64,000 nucleotides of DNA from Patescibacteria group bacterium (GCA_024654525.1 JANLHI010000030.1:62001-126000), one strand, 5' to 3'. Positions 1 through 7,654 are shown, counted from the first letter of the stretch. A program made the numbers and translations. Notes: generated from the letters alone by a model not told the origin.

Positions 1-114
1 GAGGTTGTGGCGCGTCAGGAAATTGGGAAAATTGCCGATTGTGCATTTTTGGAGTGTGAAATAAAAAAAGAGAAGTGGATTATACTTCGTCGCGAAGGTA
101 TTTCTTATTCATGA
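1..114 (+). CDS. C-terminal end of an unidentified gene (cut by window start)
   Basis: Frame 1 is open from the first base to a TGA at 112-114 and encodes 37 residues ending IILRREGISYS. The stop overlaps the ATG of the next gene by 4 bp (ATGA), the typical coupling in this genome, which supports this being a real coding end. I do not recognise the family from this short piece. Confidence 0.5.
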   Translation, partial: EVVARQEIGKIADCAFLECEIKKEKWIILRREGISYS

Positions 115-389
115 AAATTCCAAACGTAAAAGTTCTTCAGGAATTGCGCATTATTCCCGGTGTAGGGAAGGAAATAGCCGAGGATTTTTGGAATATAGGG
201 ATTCGGTCAGTGAAAGATTTGAAGAATAAGAATCCCGAAAAGCTCTATGAAAAGCTTTGCGCTTACGAAGGACGACATATAGACCGTTGTATGTTGTACG
301 TGTTTCGGTGTGCGGTGTATTATGCATCGCATACGTGGCACAATCCGAAACGGCTACAGTGGTGGCATTGGAAGGATAAAAAACGATGA
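111..389 (+). CDS. Cdd1-like helix-hairpin-helix protein
   Basis: A 92-aa protein starting MKIPNVKVLQEL. Residues about 9-30 (IIPGVGKEIAEDFWNIGIRS) form a helix-hairpin-helix of the kind found in the Cdd1 (pathogenicity locus) family of small putative DNA-binding proteins. The exact role of the family is unknown. A GTG at 75 would add 12 residues, but the ATG at 111 overlaps the upstream stop as ATGA and gives the usual family length, so I prefer it. The C-terminus is rich in Trp, His and Lys. Confidence 0.7.
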   Translation: MKIPNVKVLQELRIIPGVGKEIAEDFWNIGIRSVKDLKNKNPEKLYEKLCAYEGRHIDRCMLYVFRCAVYYASHTWHNPKRLQWWHWKDKKR

Positions 390-405
390 AAATTTAATTC
401 TTTAT

Positions 406-672
406 ATGGCAATAATCAAGAAAAAAATATGGCCAAAGTACTTTGATGCGGTTGCATCCGGAAAAAAGAGATTCGAGTTGCGTCTCAATGATTTTGAAGT
501 GCGTGAGGGAGATGTGCTTATTCTTGAAGAATGGGACCCGAAAATAAAAGAATATACAGGAAAGAAAATAGAGAAGAAAGTATCCTATGTGCTGAAGTTT
601 AAAACGGATGCATTGTTTTGGCCGGAGAGAGAGGTTGAGGAAAAAGGGTTGCAAGTTATTTCTTTTGAATAG
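406..672 (+). CDS. DUF3850/ASCH-like small RNA-binding-type protein
   Basis: An 88-aa protein. The N-terminus (KKIWPKYFDAVASGKKRFELR) and the following NDFEVREGDVLILEEWDP match the DUF3850 branch of the ASCH superfamily, a PUA-like fold thought to bind RNA or modified nucleotides. The reading frame is open upstream to 310, but the ATG at 406 gives the normal length. It lies 16 nt after the Cdd1-like gene and is probably cotranscribed. Its cellular role is inferred from the fold only. Confidence 0.7.
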   Translation: MAIIKKKIWPKYFDAVASGKKRFELRLNDFEVREGDVLILEEWDPKIKEYTGKKIEKKVSYVLKFKTDALFWPEREVEEKGLQVISFE

Positions 673-769
673 AAGACTTTACCCGTTACACAATTCCATG
701 GAATTGTGTAACGTGAAAGAATAATTGTATTGTGAGAGAATAGTGTGTGGTATAGGATAAATAAGAAAA

Positions 770-1252
770 ATGAAGAAAATCTTTACACTTTGCGTTGTAT
801 TTCAGTCGTCCCGCGTGCTTTTGGGAATGAAAAAGCGTGGGTTTGGCGAAGGGCGTTGGAATGGATTTGGTGGCAAAATAAAAGATGGAGAAACAATTGA
901 AGAAGCAATGCGGCGCGAGATGCATGAAGAGGCGGGAGTGAAAATAGATTCTGCGGAGCATGTGGGTATTCTTGATTTTGAATTCTCCGAACAAGATGGG
1001 TCGGCTTCTCTCGGGGAAATTCTCACAGTCCATATTTTTCGAGTGGACAGCTTTACTGGCGAGCCGCGGGAGAGCGATGAGATGAAGCCTCAATGGTTTG
1101 ACATTGCAGATGTTCCCTACGAAATAATGTGGCCTGATGATAAGTATTGGATGCCACTTCTCTTTGATGGGAAGAAGTTTCATGGGAAATTTGTGTTTGG
1201 CAAGGGAGATGTTGTGCGCGAGTATTCGATTGATGAAGTTCAAAAAATATGA
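770..1252 (+). CDS. Nudix hydrolase, MTH1-like (oxidised dNTP pyrophosphatase)
   Basis: A 160-aa protein with a complete Nudix box (GGKIKDGETIEEAMRREMHEEAGV) preceded by KKRGFGEGRWNGFG. The later MWPDDKYWMPLLF and KKFHGKFVF segments are characteristic of the MTH1/NUDT1 subgroup, which hydrolyses 8-oxo-dGTP and 2-OH-dATP to monophosphates and so keeps the nucleotide pool clean. Its stop overlaps the next Nudix gene by 4 bp (ATGA). There is no SD; a TG-G-TATAGG box at 748-756 places transcription start only a few nt before the ATG. Substrate assignment is by family resemblance. Confidence 0.85.
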   Translation: MKKIFTLCVVFQSSRVLLGMKKRGFGEGRWNGFGGKIKDGETIEEAMRREMHEEAGVKIDSAEHVGILDFEFSEQDGSASLGEILTVHIFRVDSFTGEPRESDEMKPQWFDIADVPYEIMWPDDKYWMPLLFDGKKFHGKFVFGKGDVVREYSIDEVQKI

Positions 1253-1713
1253 GTATTCCAAAATTTATTCCAAAACCGGGACAGATTGATTATACACATA
1301 GTAAGCGTGCCCCCGTCATTAATTGTCTTGTGGAGTTTGACGGGAGAATTTTATTGGTAAAAAGGAGCAAGGATTTATATTTTTACCCGGGAATATGGAA
1401 TGGCATTGGGGGATTTCTTGATGATGAAAAAAGTCCCGCCGAAAAAGCGAAAGAGGAGATTGAGGAAGAATTAAACATTTCTCCGGATAAAATTTTAAAA
1501 ATAAATATAGGAGAAATATTCGAAATGACCGATGCTCGGTATGAAAAGACATGGATCATCCACCCTGTACATGCGGTAGTGGCGACAGACAAAGTTCGGC
1601 TTGATTGGGAGGCGGAAGAATATCGTTGGATATTGCCGGAAGATATCTCAAAGTATGACAATGCTATGTCGGGATTGTCGGGAATACTGGATCAGTTTTT
1701 CAATATCCGTTGA
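1249..1713 (+). CDS. Nudix hydrolase
   Basis: A 154-aa protein. Residues about 52-75 (IGGFLDDEKSPAEKAKEEIEEE) form a Nudix box in which the usual R-E-x-x-E-E reads K-E-E-I-E-E, so the metal-binding glutamates are kept. The N-terminus (APVINCLVEFDGRILLVKRS) is the usual first strand of the fold. It is translationally coupled to the MTH1-like gene through a 4-bp overlap. The substrate cannot be told from sequence; a nucleoside diphosphate derivative is likely. Confidence 0.8.
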   Translation: MSIPKFIPKPGQIDYTHSKRAPVINCLVEFDGRILLVKRSKDLYFYPGIWNGIGGFLDDEKSPAEKAKEEIEEELNISPDKILKINIGEIFEMTDARYEKTWIIHPVHAVVATDKVRLDWEAEEYRWILPEDISKYDNAMSGLSGILDQFFNIR

Positions 1714-1763
1714 TTTTCAGGGGGATTCATCGAATTTCTTTTGAGTTCTGTGTGTAACTTTGA

Positions 1764-1792
1764 TTGCAAGGTGTGTTTCCCCCTGTTAGAAT
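1764..1792 (+). promoter_or_regulatory. Promoter of the 1800-2465 gene
   Basis: A TTGCAA -35 box (1764-1769), a 17-nt spacer and an extended -10 box TGT-TAGAAT (-10 at 1787-1792). Transcription should start near 1799, directly at the ATG ATG start codons, leaving no room for an SD. Confidence 0.5.
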
Positions 1793-1799
1793 GGAAGGT

Positions 1800-2465
1800 A
1801 TGATGGAAATTAAAAAAATGGGAGTGTTTTTTGCGGGAGTTGCATATGTCGCAACGGCAATTATTGTGGCGGCACAGGTGGATGTTAGGGTAACGACGAC
1901 TACGGCGCAAGGAGAGGTCAATGCTCTTCGCGTTCAAGGAATGAATGCAAGGTTGGAAGACGCAAAAAAAGACAGAGAAGAAAAGATAAGGGTGCAACGC
2001 GCAGAGTTTCAGGTAAGATTAAAGAAAATACAAGACGAAAAAAAGAAACAAGTTGCGGATACCTTGTTTGAGCGCTTGGAAACCCTTAATGAGAAGTGGA
2101 CGACACATTTTTCCGATATGCTTGATAAATATGATTTGGTATTGAAAAAAGTCGGAGATCGTCGGGATACCGCGCTTGGAAAATCATTAGATGTAGCATC
2201 GGTAACTTCGGCGATTCGAACGGCGAATGAAGCTATTCTTTCGGCGCGGAAAGCACTTGATGAGCAGGCAGAGAAAACATATTCGGTTGATATAACCACC
2301 GATGCAAAGCTTCGGGAAGCGTTTCAAAGTGCGCACGAAAGTCTTAAAAAAGATCTTATGGGTTTACGAGATACAAAAATAAGAGAGGCGCGGGAGGCGA
2401 CTCATAACACAATACAGACACTTCGTAATATTCCAAAGCCGAGGAGTGATTCATCGTCGCAATAA
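1800..2465 (+). CDS. Membrane-anchored coiled-coil protein, unknown function
   Basis: About 221 aa. One N-terminal hydrophobic segment (MGVFFAGVAYVATAIIVAAQV) is followed by a long charged region rich in Lys, Glu, Arg and Ala, including EDAKKDREEKIRVQRAEF, that should form a long helix or coiled coil outside the membrane. The C-terminus ends in a polar tail. Possible starts are ATG at 1791, 1800 and 1803; the promoter position favours 1800 or 1803. It is followed 15 nt later by another small membrane-anchored protein, so the two may act together at the envelope. I do not recognise a family. Confidence 0.6.
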   Translation: MMEIKKMGVFFAGVAYVATAIIVAAQVDVRVTTTTAQGEVNALRVQGMNARLEDAKKDREEKIRVQRAEFQVRLKKIQDEKKKQVADTLFERLETLNEKWTTHFSDMLDKYDLVLKKVGDRRDTALGKSLDVASVTSAIRTANEAILSARKALDEQAEKTYSVDITTDAKLREAFQSAHESLKKDLMGLRDTKIREAREATHNTIQTLRNIPKPRSDSSSQ

Positions 2466-2480
2466 TTATAGTTAATCTAT

Positions 2481-2780
2481 ATGCAAGAAAATAAAACAGC
2501 GTGGATTATTGCAGTGGTAGCTATCGTGGTTGCTGGGGGTATTGCATGGTGGTATGTCTCTGGTATGAATCCACAGACTATGGAGAAAAATCCGGTATCG
2601 GCGACACAGCCCGTACCCGAGAGTAGCAATGCCGAAGGAGGCGTGGTAGTAGAGACTCCTGCTTCAGTTAGCGAAGATTTGGATTCTCTTCAGAATGAGC
2701 TTGATGCGGTTAACTTCGGAGATGCGGATTTCCAAAGAGATATTAATACGCTTGATTCTGATATTCAGAACGGTTTCTAA
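2481..2780 (+). CDS. Small membrane-anchored protein, unknown function
   Basis: A 99-aa protein with an N-terminal transmembrane helix (WIIAVVAIVVAGGIAWWYV) followed by a low-complexity linker rich in Pro, Ser, Glu and Val, then an acidic C-terminal helix (DSLQNELDAVNFGDADFQRD). It is probably in one transcript with the coiled-coil gene upstream (15-nt gap) and is followed by a strong terminator. Small N-anchored proteins with this layout are common in CPR genomes, but I cannot name a family. Confidence 0.6.
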   Translation: MQENKTAWIIAVVAIVVAGGIAWWYVSGMNPQTMEKNPVSATQPVPESSNAEGGVVVETPASVSEDLDSLQNELDAVNFGDADFQRDINTLDSDIQNGF

Positions 2781-2804
2781 TTTCTTGTTTTAGAAGGTGA
2801 GAAA

Positions 2805-2842
2805 ATACAGCCCCGCATTTTCACAAAAATGCGGGGCTGTAT
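2805..2842 (+). terminator. Long perfect hairpin, terminator-like
   Basis: A perfect 17-bp stem (ATACAGCCCCGCATTTT and its complement) closes a 4-nt loop. The flanking T-rich stretch lies on the minus-strand exit side and the plus-strand side has only ATAAGTATG, so it is a good barrier but not a classic plus-strand U-tract terminator. Confidence 0.6.
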
Positions 2843-2866
2843 AAGTATGTGCGTTATCATTAGTGG

Positions 2867-3946
2867 ATGATGCGTATTATAGGACATCTTGATATGGATG
2901 CATTCTTTGCTTCAGTGGAAGAAAGGGATAATCCGCGCTTTACGGAGAGGCCCCTTGTGGTGGGATCGGATCCTAAAGGAGGAAAGGGACGTGGCGTGGT
3001 TTCGACTGCAAATTATAAGGCACGGGAATATGGTATTCACTCGGCAATGCCTATTTCCCGAGCGTGGCAACTTTCAGAAAATGCCAAAGCCGATGGGAAC
3101 CCGGCAGTGGTTTTTTGTGAAACCGATGGGAAAAAATATGGAGAAGTGTCGTGTCGAGTAATGATGATTGTGAAGCGGTTTGTGGATAGTGTGGAGCAGG
3201 CGAGTGTAGATGAGGCGTATTTCGATCTTTCTTTCACGGGGTCGTATGAAAATGCCCAGTACATTGCGCAACAAATAAAATTGGCAGTTTTACAGGAGGA
3301 AAGACTTACTGCGACAGTGGGAATCGGTCCCAACCGCCTTGTCGCAAAAATAGCGACAGAAATGAAAAAACCCAATGGACTTTCGGTTATTATGGAGGAA
3401 GATGCAGAACATGCGCTTGAATCGTTACCCATTCGCGTAATTCCCGGCATAGGTCCAAAAACAGAGTCTCTTTTTGCGCGAAAAGGAATTCGATTAGTTC
3501 GTGATGCTAAAAATCTTTCGCTTGAGGATATTTGCGCGTTATGTGGTGTGTGGGGTGAAAGACTTTATATGTATATGCGAGGCAAAGACGATGCTCCGGT
3601 TGGAGAGAAGGAAAATATTAAATCTTTGGGAGAACAGGAAACATTTGAAATCGATATGCATGATTGTGCATTCATACTGATGCGTCTTCAGTTACTCGCG
3701 CGCGCGGTCTTCGAGCGTTTCTCTTTTTCGGGATTCAGCGGGTTTAAACGTATAGTACTCACTGTGCGTTTTGGAGATTTTACAACCGTTACCCGTTCTC
3801 ATACGCTTGAGTACGTTGCATCCTCCGTTGATATACTTATATTCGAATCGATAAAAATGATTGCGCCTTTTTTTGATGCGCGCGAGAATCCCATGCGTAA
3901 ATCGTTAAGGCTTGTGGGAATACGCATAGAAAAGTTATCATTATAA
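2867..3946 (+). CDS. dinB: DNA polymerase IV (Y-family translesion polymerase)
   Basis: A 359-aa protein of the usual Pol IV length. The palm motifs are present: HLDMDAFFASVEERDNP near the start carries the first catalytic Asp, and SVDEAYFDLS carries the catalytic Asp-Glu pair. ATVGIGPNRLVAKIATEMKKP and the helix-hairpin-helix VIPGIGPKTESLF follow. The C-terminal little-finger domain (about 230-359) binds DNA and normally the sliding clamp. It acts in error-prone bypass of lesions. A TATCAT box ends at 2860, exactly 7 nt before the ATG, so the mRNA is probably leaderless. VIT1-type transporter gene follows after 8 nt. Confidence 0.95.
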   Translation: MMRIIGHLDMDAFFASVEERDNPRFTERPLVVGSDPKGGKGRGVVSTANYKAREYGIHSAMPISRAWQLSENAKADGNPAVVFCETDGKKYGEVSCRVMMIVKRFVDSVEQASVDEAYFDLSFTGSYENAQYIAQQIKLAVLQEERLTATVGIGPNRLVAKIATEMKKPNGLSVIMEEDAEHALESLPIRVIPGIGPKTESLFARKGIRLVRDAKNLSLEDICALCGVWGERLYMYMRGKDDAPVGEKENIKSLGEQETFEIDMHDCAFILMRLQLLARAVFERFSFSGFSGFKRIVLTVRFGDFTTVTRSHTLEYVASSVDILIFESIKMIAPFFDARENPMRKSLRLVGIRIEKLSL

Positions 3947-3954
3947 AAATCACT

Positions 3955-4482
3955 ATGGCATTTCGCGCATATTCCGAAAAATATCTTGCCGAATTTGTAT
4001 ATGGAGCAACGGATGGCACCGTAACCACCTTTGCGGTTGTTTCCGGGGTAGTGGGGGCACAACTTTCTCCCGCGATTGTATTTATCCTCGGTATATCAAA
4101 TGTACTTGCAGACGGGTTCTCTATGGCTTCTTCGAACTATCTGGCAGAAAAATCGGATCAGCAACTTGCTCGTGTTCCCACGGAAGGAGAAAAAGCTCCG
4201 CTTAAAACCGCTGCAATAACGTTTGTTTCGTTTATTGCGGTTGGTATGGTGCCTTTATTACCCTTCATTGCCGCTACTACATTAAAACTCTCTCCGGAGA
4301 CTCAATTTTTGTATTCCGTCATCTTTACGGCGTGTGCGTTTATTACGATTGGCGCAATTCGCGGAGTAGTAACTAGAAAAAATAAATTTCTTACCGCATT
4401 TGAAACACTTTTCATTGGTGCGATCGCAGCAGGAGTGGCATATGTAGTCGGATATTTTCTTCGTGGACTTACTGTAGTTTGA
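3955..4482 (+). CDS. VIT1/CCC1-family iron/manganese transporter (short form)
   Basis: A 175-aa membrane protein. EFVYGATDGTVTTFAVVSGVVGA and GISNVLADGFSMASSNYLAEKS are the conserved TM1-TM2 motifs of the VIT1/CCC1 family, with the metal-path Asp and Met residues. Three further hydrophobic segments follow (about 90-110, 115-135, 150-170). The large cytosolic metal-binding loop of plant VIT1 is absent, so this is a compact form. The family exports Fe2+ or Mn2+ by H+ antiport; the direction here is inferred. It is probably cotranscribed with dinB. Confidence 0.8.
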   Translation: MAFRAYSEKYLAEFVYGATDGTVTTFAVVSGVVGAQLSPAIVFILGISNVLADGFSMASSNYLAEKSDQQLARVPTEGEKAPLKTAAITFVSFIAVGMVPLLPFIAATTLKLSPETQFLYSVIFTACAFITIGAIRGVVTRKNKFLTAFETLFIGAIAAGVAYVVGYFLRGLTVV

Positions 4483-4709
4483 TTTTTTTAACAAATTTTA
4501 TTTATTTTATAAATAATTAAATTATTCTCTATTTTTTTATCAGCTGTGCATAACTTTCTCTGTACATGTAGGCACAAGGTTCTACAATTTTAGTATGGTT
4601 GTAGAATTAAAAATTATTTCTGAAATTTTTCAGGCGGAATGATTTTATAAAAATTCAGTCGCCGCCGTTTAAAAGGTCGGTGTTTGTATGCGGTAAAATT
4701 TTTTTCACA

Positions 4710-4787
4710 ATGGCAAAAAAGAAAAAAGCAAAGAAGACTACGAAAAAGAAGACTACAAAGAAAGCAGGAAAGAAAAAGCGAGTCTAG
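4710..4787 (+). CDS. 25-aa lysine-rich histone-H1-like peptide
   Basis: ATG at 4710 opens a 25-codon frame made almost only of Lys, Thr, Ala and Gly (MAKKKKAKKTTKKK at the start) and ending KKKRV. A TAAAAT -10 box lies at 4694-4699 and a terminator follows at once (4796-4850), so it is a stand-alone transcription unit. The composition resembles the lysine/alanine tails of bacterial histone H1-like proteins, so DNA or RNA binding is a reasonable guess. Its isolation by promoter and terminator is the main argument that it is real. Confidence 0.5.
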   Translation: MAKKKKAKKTTKKKTTKKAGKKKRV

Positions 4788-4795
4788 TATTTGCT

Positions 4796-4850
4796 CAAAA
4801 ATCCCCGCTTTATATCTGTCGTTTGATGGATATGAATGCGGGGTTTTTGT
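4796..4850 (+). terminator. Intrinsic terminator after the Lys-rich peptide
   Basis: CCCCGC pairs with GCGGGG across a 30-nt loop that itself contains an ATATC/GATAT stem, flanked by AAAAAT upstream and TTTTTGTTT downstream. Confidence 0.7.
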
Positions 4851-4880
4851 TTGCAGAGGTGTGCGTGAATGTTGGCAAAG

Positions 4881-4889
4881 TGATATGAT
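4881..4889 (+). promoter_or_regulatory. Extended -10 promoter of msrB
   Basis: TG-A-TATGAT places the transcription start near 4896, two nt before the msrB ATG at 4898. No clear -35 box is visible, as expected for an extended -10 promoter. Confidence 0.5.
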
Positions 4890-4897
4890 TTATTCAT

Positions 4898-5311
4898 ATG
4901 GAAAGAAAAGACTTATTTTCCGAAGAGGATCTAAAGATGAAGCTTACACCCGATCAATATCGCGTGTTGCGTGAGCAAGGAACAGAGCTTCCTTTTAAGG
5001 GAAAATATTGGAACGAGCATGCGGAAGGAACGTATCGTTGTGTGGTATGTGGTACCGGATTGTTTTCGTCTGATACGAAGTTTGACTCCAATACTGGATG
5101 GCCAAGTTTTACGGAGCCGGCAGATCTTCATAATGTGGAGTTGTATAAAGACGAAAGTCGCGGTTTTCCGAGAACCGAAGTGCGTTGTAAAAAATGCGGT
5201 TCTCATCTTGGACATGTGTTTGATGATGGTCCTTCGGAAAAAGGAGGAAAGCGTTACTGTATCAATTCGGTATGCTTGGAGTTGGAAAAAAAGGAAAAGG
5301 GGAATGTATAA
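4898..5311 (+). CDS. msrB: Peptide methionine-R-sulfoxide reductase
   Basis: A 137-aa single-domain MsrB that reduces methionine-R-sulfoxide in damaged proteins. Two CxxC pairs bind structural zinc (CVVCG and CKKCG). TKFDSNTGWPSF and GHVFDDGP are family signatures, and RYCINS holds the catalytic Cys near residue 124. A possible resolving Cys follows in SVCLEL. The ATG at 4898 sits directly behind an extended -10 box. Oxidative-damage repair fits the neighbouring Nudix and glycosylase genes. Confidence 0.92.
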   Translation: MERKDLFSEEDLKMKLTPDQYRVLREQGTELPFKGKYWNEHAEGTYRCVVCGTGLFSSDTKFDSNTGWPSFTEPADLHNVELYKDESRGFPRTEVRCKKCGSHLGHVFDDGPSEKGGKRYCINSVCLELEKKEKGNV

Positions 5312-5320
5312 TACAAATAT

Positions 5321-5620
5321 ATGACCACGAAAACAGTACGACATATCATGGGGTATTTTTTTCTGATTATAGGATTGGTTCATCTCACGCGCTTTTTACT
5401 TCGGTGGGATGCATCAATCGCAGGATGGAGTATTCCGTTGTGGGTAAGCATCGTTATTACGTTATTTGCGGGAAGTTGTGCATATGAAAGTTTGAGGAAG
5501 CGCAAGGAAGTGCGCTATGTATGTACAGGGGGGTGTAATGGTGTCTCTCTAAAGCCGGGTATGTGTCAATCTGAAGGATGTATAAAAAAAGGAAAGGCGC
5601 TTGAAGAATGCCGAGTGTAA
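5321..5620 (+). CDS. Small membrane protein with C-terminal Cys cluster
   Basis: A 99-aa protein with two predicted transmembrane helices (about 10-26 and 40-56) and a cytosolic or periplasmic tail containing CTGGCNG, CQSEGC and a final C. The four to five cysteines in two pairs look like a small zinc- or redox-binding module. It lies 9 nt after msrB and its end overlaps the start of the glycosylase gene by 13 bp, so it belongs to that operon. Function unknown. Confidence 0.6.
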   Translation: MTTKTVRHIMGYFFLIIGLVHLTRFLLRWDASIAGWSIPLWVSIVITLFAGSCAYESLRKRKEVRYVCTGGCNGVSLKPGMCQSEGCIKKGKALEECRV

Positions 5621-6453
5621 AAGATGGATTGAAAAAAATAATTTCAAGTAAGGCCACTCATTTTAAGAGGGTAGTTTGGAACCATTATCATAATCACGGA
5701 AGAGATTTCCCGTGGAGACATAGCGATGATCCTTATGCGATTGTGGTTTCGGAGATAATGTTGCAACAGACCCAAGTGGATCGAGTGCGTGGGAAGTACG
5801 AATATTTTCTTCAAATATTCCCTGATTTTTTTTCGCTTGCATGCGCATCTTCCGGAAAAGTGCTTCGTGCATGGCAGGGACTTGGATATAATCGGAGAGC
5901 CCTTGCGTTGCATCGATTGGCGAAAATTGTGGTAAAAGAATATGGAGGTATTTTGCCACGTGCGCCGGAGCTACTCAAGACTTTTCCCGGAATTGGTAAT
6001 GCCACCGCAGGATCTATTGTGGCGTTTGCGTTTAATATGCCAACGGTTTTTATAGAAACAAATATTCGTCGTGCGGTAATTCACCACTTTTTTCCGAAAA
6101 AGAAGAGTGTGAGTGAGAATGATATATATACTGCGGTTGTTGCAACATGTGATAGGAAAAATCCGTGCAAGTGGTACTGGGCGCTTATGGATTACGGTGC
6201 AATGATTGGAAAGACCTTACCGAATCCGAATAAACGAAGTAAAATATACCGTGCACAGTCGGCATTTCGTGGTTCCACTCGCGAACTTCGAGGATATATT
6301 CTCCGTCTTCTTTTGGAATATACTCGCATGGATATCAAACAAGTGATGAGAGTTACTCGTGAGTCGGCTGAGCGAGTCGATAAAGTCATTGATGCGCTTG
6401 AAAGAGAAGGTTTTCTTCGGCGTAAAGGAGTGATAATCATATTACCACGCTAA
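5608..6453 (+). CDS. MutY-like HhH-GPD DNA glycosylase, Fe-S-less, with C-terminal winged helix
   Basis: A 281-aa protein. SEIMLQQTQVDRV carries the MutY-type Glu (E49), and FPGIGNATAGSIVAFAF is the helix-hairpin-helix. The catalytic Asp of MutY (ILDGNV in E. coli) is replaced by Glu in FIETNI (E150). The C-X6-C-X2-C-X5-C cluster ligands are missing; this region reads KTLPNPNKRSKIYR. Residues about 225-281 look like a winged helix-turn-helix in place of the MutY NUDIX-like domain. The family removes A opposite 8-oxoG. Whether this variant is an active adenine glycosylase is uncertain. Confidence 0.8.
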   Translation: MPSVKDGLKKIISSKATHFKRVVWNHYHNHGRDFPWRHSDDPYAIVVSEIMLQQTQVDRVRGKYEYFLQIFPDFFSLACASSGKVLRAWQGLGYNRRALALHRLAKIVVKEYGGILPRAPELLKTFPGIGNATAGSIVAFAFNMPTVFIETNIRRAVIHHFFPKKKSVSENDIYTAVVATCDRKNPCKWYWALMDYGAMIGKTLPNPNKRSKIYRAQSAFRGSTRELRGYILRLLLEYTRMDIKQVMRVTRESAERVDKVIDALEREGFLRRKGVIIILPR

Positions 6454-6457
6454 TACT

Positions 6458-6874
6458 ATGAAAATTGTTCTTCATGAAGGAAATAATATAATACTTCGTA
6501 TTGATCGTGGGGAAGAAGTATTTGAACGGCTTATCTCGTATATCCGAGAATCGGGTATCACTGCGGGAACTTTTTCCGGTATTGGTGCCGCATCGCGCAT
6601 AGTTATTTCATATTACAATCTCGAAACAAACACATATCAAAAAAGTGAGGTGATTGATGTGGAGATAGTTTCACTCAACGGAAATATTGGGATTTTGGGT
6701 GATGAGCCCGCACTTCATGCGCATGGAGTGTTTTCCGGGAGTGATATGGTGGCGCGAGGGGGACATGTTCATGAAATTACGATATCGGGAACTTGTGAGC
6801 TTAGGATTGATATCCTTTCCGGAGAGCTTCGTCGGTCACGGGATGAGAATACCGGATTAAATCTTTTTATATGA
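6458..6874 (+). CDS. PPC-domain (DUF296) protein
   Basis: A 138-aa protein covering a whole PPC/DUF296 domain: a basic N-terminal strand, SGITAGTFSGIGAASR, and HAHGVFSG with the conserved histidines, then GGHVHEITIS. These trimeric proteins occur in bacteria and as part of plant AT-hook proteins; their biochemical activity is not settled. It lies 4 nt after the glycosylase gene and overlaps the alkyltransferase gene by 4 bp, so all three are likely cotranscribed. Confidence 0.8.
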   Translation: MKIVLHEGNNIILRIDRGEEVFERLISYIRESGITAGTFSGIGAASRIVISYYNLETNTYQKSEVIDVEIVSLNGNIGILGDEPALHAHGVFSGSDMVARGGHVHEITISGTCELRIDILSGELRRSRDENTGLNLFI

Positions 6875-7122
6875 AGGAATTCCGCGAAAAAGTATTTTCC
6901 GTGGTTTCGAAGATTTCCAAGGGGAAAGTGTTGACTTACAAGGAAGTTGCACGACGCGCCGGGAAACCAAACGCATATCGTGCGGTTGGGAATGTTTTGA
7001 ATACGAATTTTAATCCCGAAATTCCGTGTCATCGCGTAATACGGTCTAATGGGAAGACTGGGGGATATAACCGAGGCGTAGAAATGAAGCGCGCTCTTTT
7101 AAAGAAGGAAGGCGCAATGTGA
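6871..7122 (+). CDS. MGMT-fold DNA-binding domain protein (alkyltransferase / ATL type)
   Basis: An 83-aa protein with only the C-terminal DNA-binding domain of O6-alkylguanine-DNA alkyltransferases: GKVLTYKEVARRAGKPNAYRAVG is the helix-turn-helix and IPCHRVI holds the alkyl-acceptor Cys. The N-terminal domain of Ada/Ogt is missing, but single-domain versions with an intact PCHRV are common. It either repairs O6-alkylguanine or flags it for nucleotide excision repair, as ATL proteins do. The start overlaps the PPC gene as ATGA. Confidence 0.85.
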   Translation: MKEFREKVFSVVSKISKGKVLTYKEVARRAGKPNAYRAVGNVLNTNFNPEIPCHRVIRSNGKTGGYNRGVEMKRALLKKEGAM

Positions 7123-7130
7123 TTGCATAT

Positions 7131-7157
7131 AATAAAAAACCCCGTGGGAGGGGTGTT
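7131..7157 (-). terminator. Terminator of the 3D-domain gene
   Basis: Read on the minus strand, CCCC-TCCCAC-GGGG is followed by TTTTTTATTAT. It lies between the two convergent genes. Confidence 0.7.
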
Positions 7158-7184
7158 GTGGCCATGTGATTGATTGTTACCGGG

Positions 7185-7631
7185 TTAGCGCAATACCGCA
7201 ATTTCCGTCCGATGTGCTCCAAATTGGATGGCATCAAATTTCGTCGGCATCCATATGTCCACGTTATTGGTTTTTCGTGAGTGCATACGGTCCTCCACTA
7301 TAAATATTTTATCTCCGAAAAGGGAAGGAATTTGTACTTTCGTACCGAAAGGAAGAAAGTTTGCGGCGATAATGCCATCACGGACTGTAGATCCTGATGC
7401 GGTAATAAAGGGAGTATCGTCAGTCTCCTCGGGTGTACTGGAGTATGCAGTGATCCAGACGGTGACCGAGGGAGATTTCTTTGCGATATATGCCCGGGGT
7501 GAACTCTGAAGAAAAGTCGATTCTATGGAATTCCCCGTAGATAGGGTCTTATCGGCCATAATAACCCCTGTTTCCGAGGGGTAAATCGCTAGCATTCCTG
7601 TTGTGAGAATCAAAACCAGTGTTTTTGCCAT
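7185..7631 (-). CDS. Exported 3D-domain protein (RlpA/MltA-like double-psi barrel)
   Basis: 148 aa from the ATG at 7631; a TTG at 7649 would add 6 residues. A signal peptide (MAKTLVLILTTGMLAIYPS) is followed by WITAYSSTPEETDDTPFITASG, then GIIAANFLPFGTKVQIP and DRMHSRKTNNVDIWM, the three Asp-containing motifs of the 3D domain seen in MltA and Rpf-type proteins. Such domains act on cell-wall glycan. It is the only minus-strand gene in the first 34 kb with clear support and has its own terminator. Confidence 0.82.
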   Translation of the reverse strand: MAKTLVLILTTGMLAIYPSETGVIMADKTLSTGNSIESTFLQSSPRAYIAKKSPSVTVWITAYSSTPEETDDTPFITASGSTVRDGIIAANFLPFGTKVQIPSLFGDKIFIVEDRMHSRKTNNVDIWMPTKFDAIQFGAHRTEIAVLR

Positions 7632-7654
7632 AGTGGTATTTGCGAGCAAGGTAA

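Noticed and set aside
394..654. Minus-strand ORF opposite the DUF3850 gene, and many similar shadow ORFs across the window
   Set aside because: They lie opposite or out of frame with strongly supported genes and have no recognisable motifs.
4540..4560. TTATGCACA (minus strand of TGTGCATAA) as DnaA box and possible origin; similar at 26549 and 25289
   Set aside because: Only single scattered boxes, no cluster, and neither dnaA nor dnaN is nearby.
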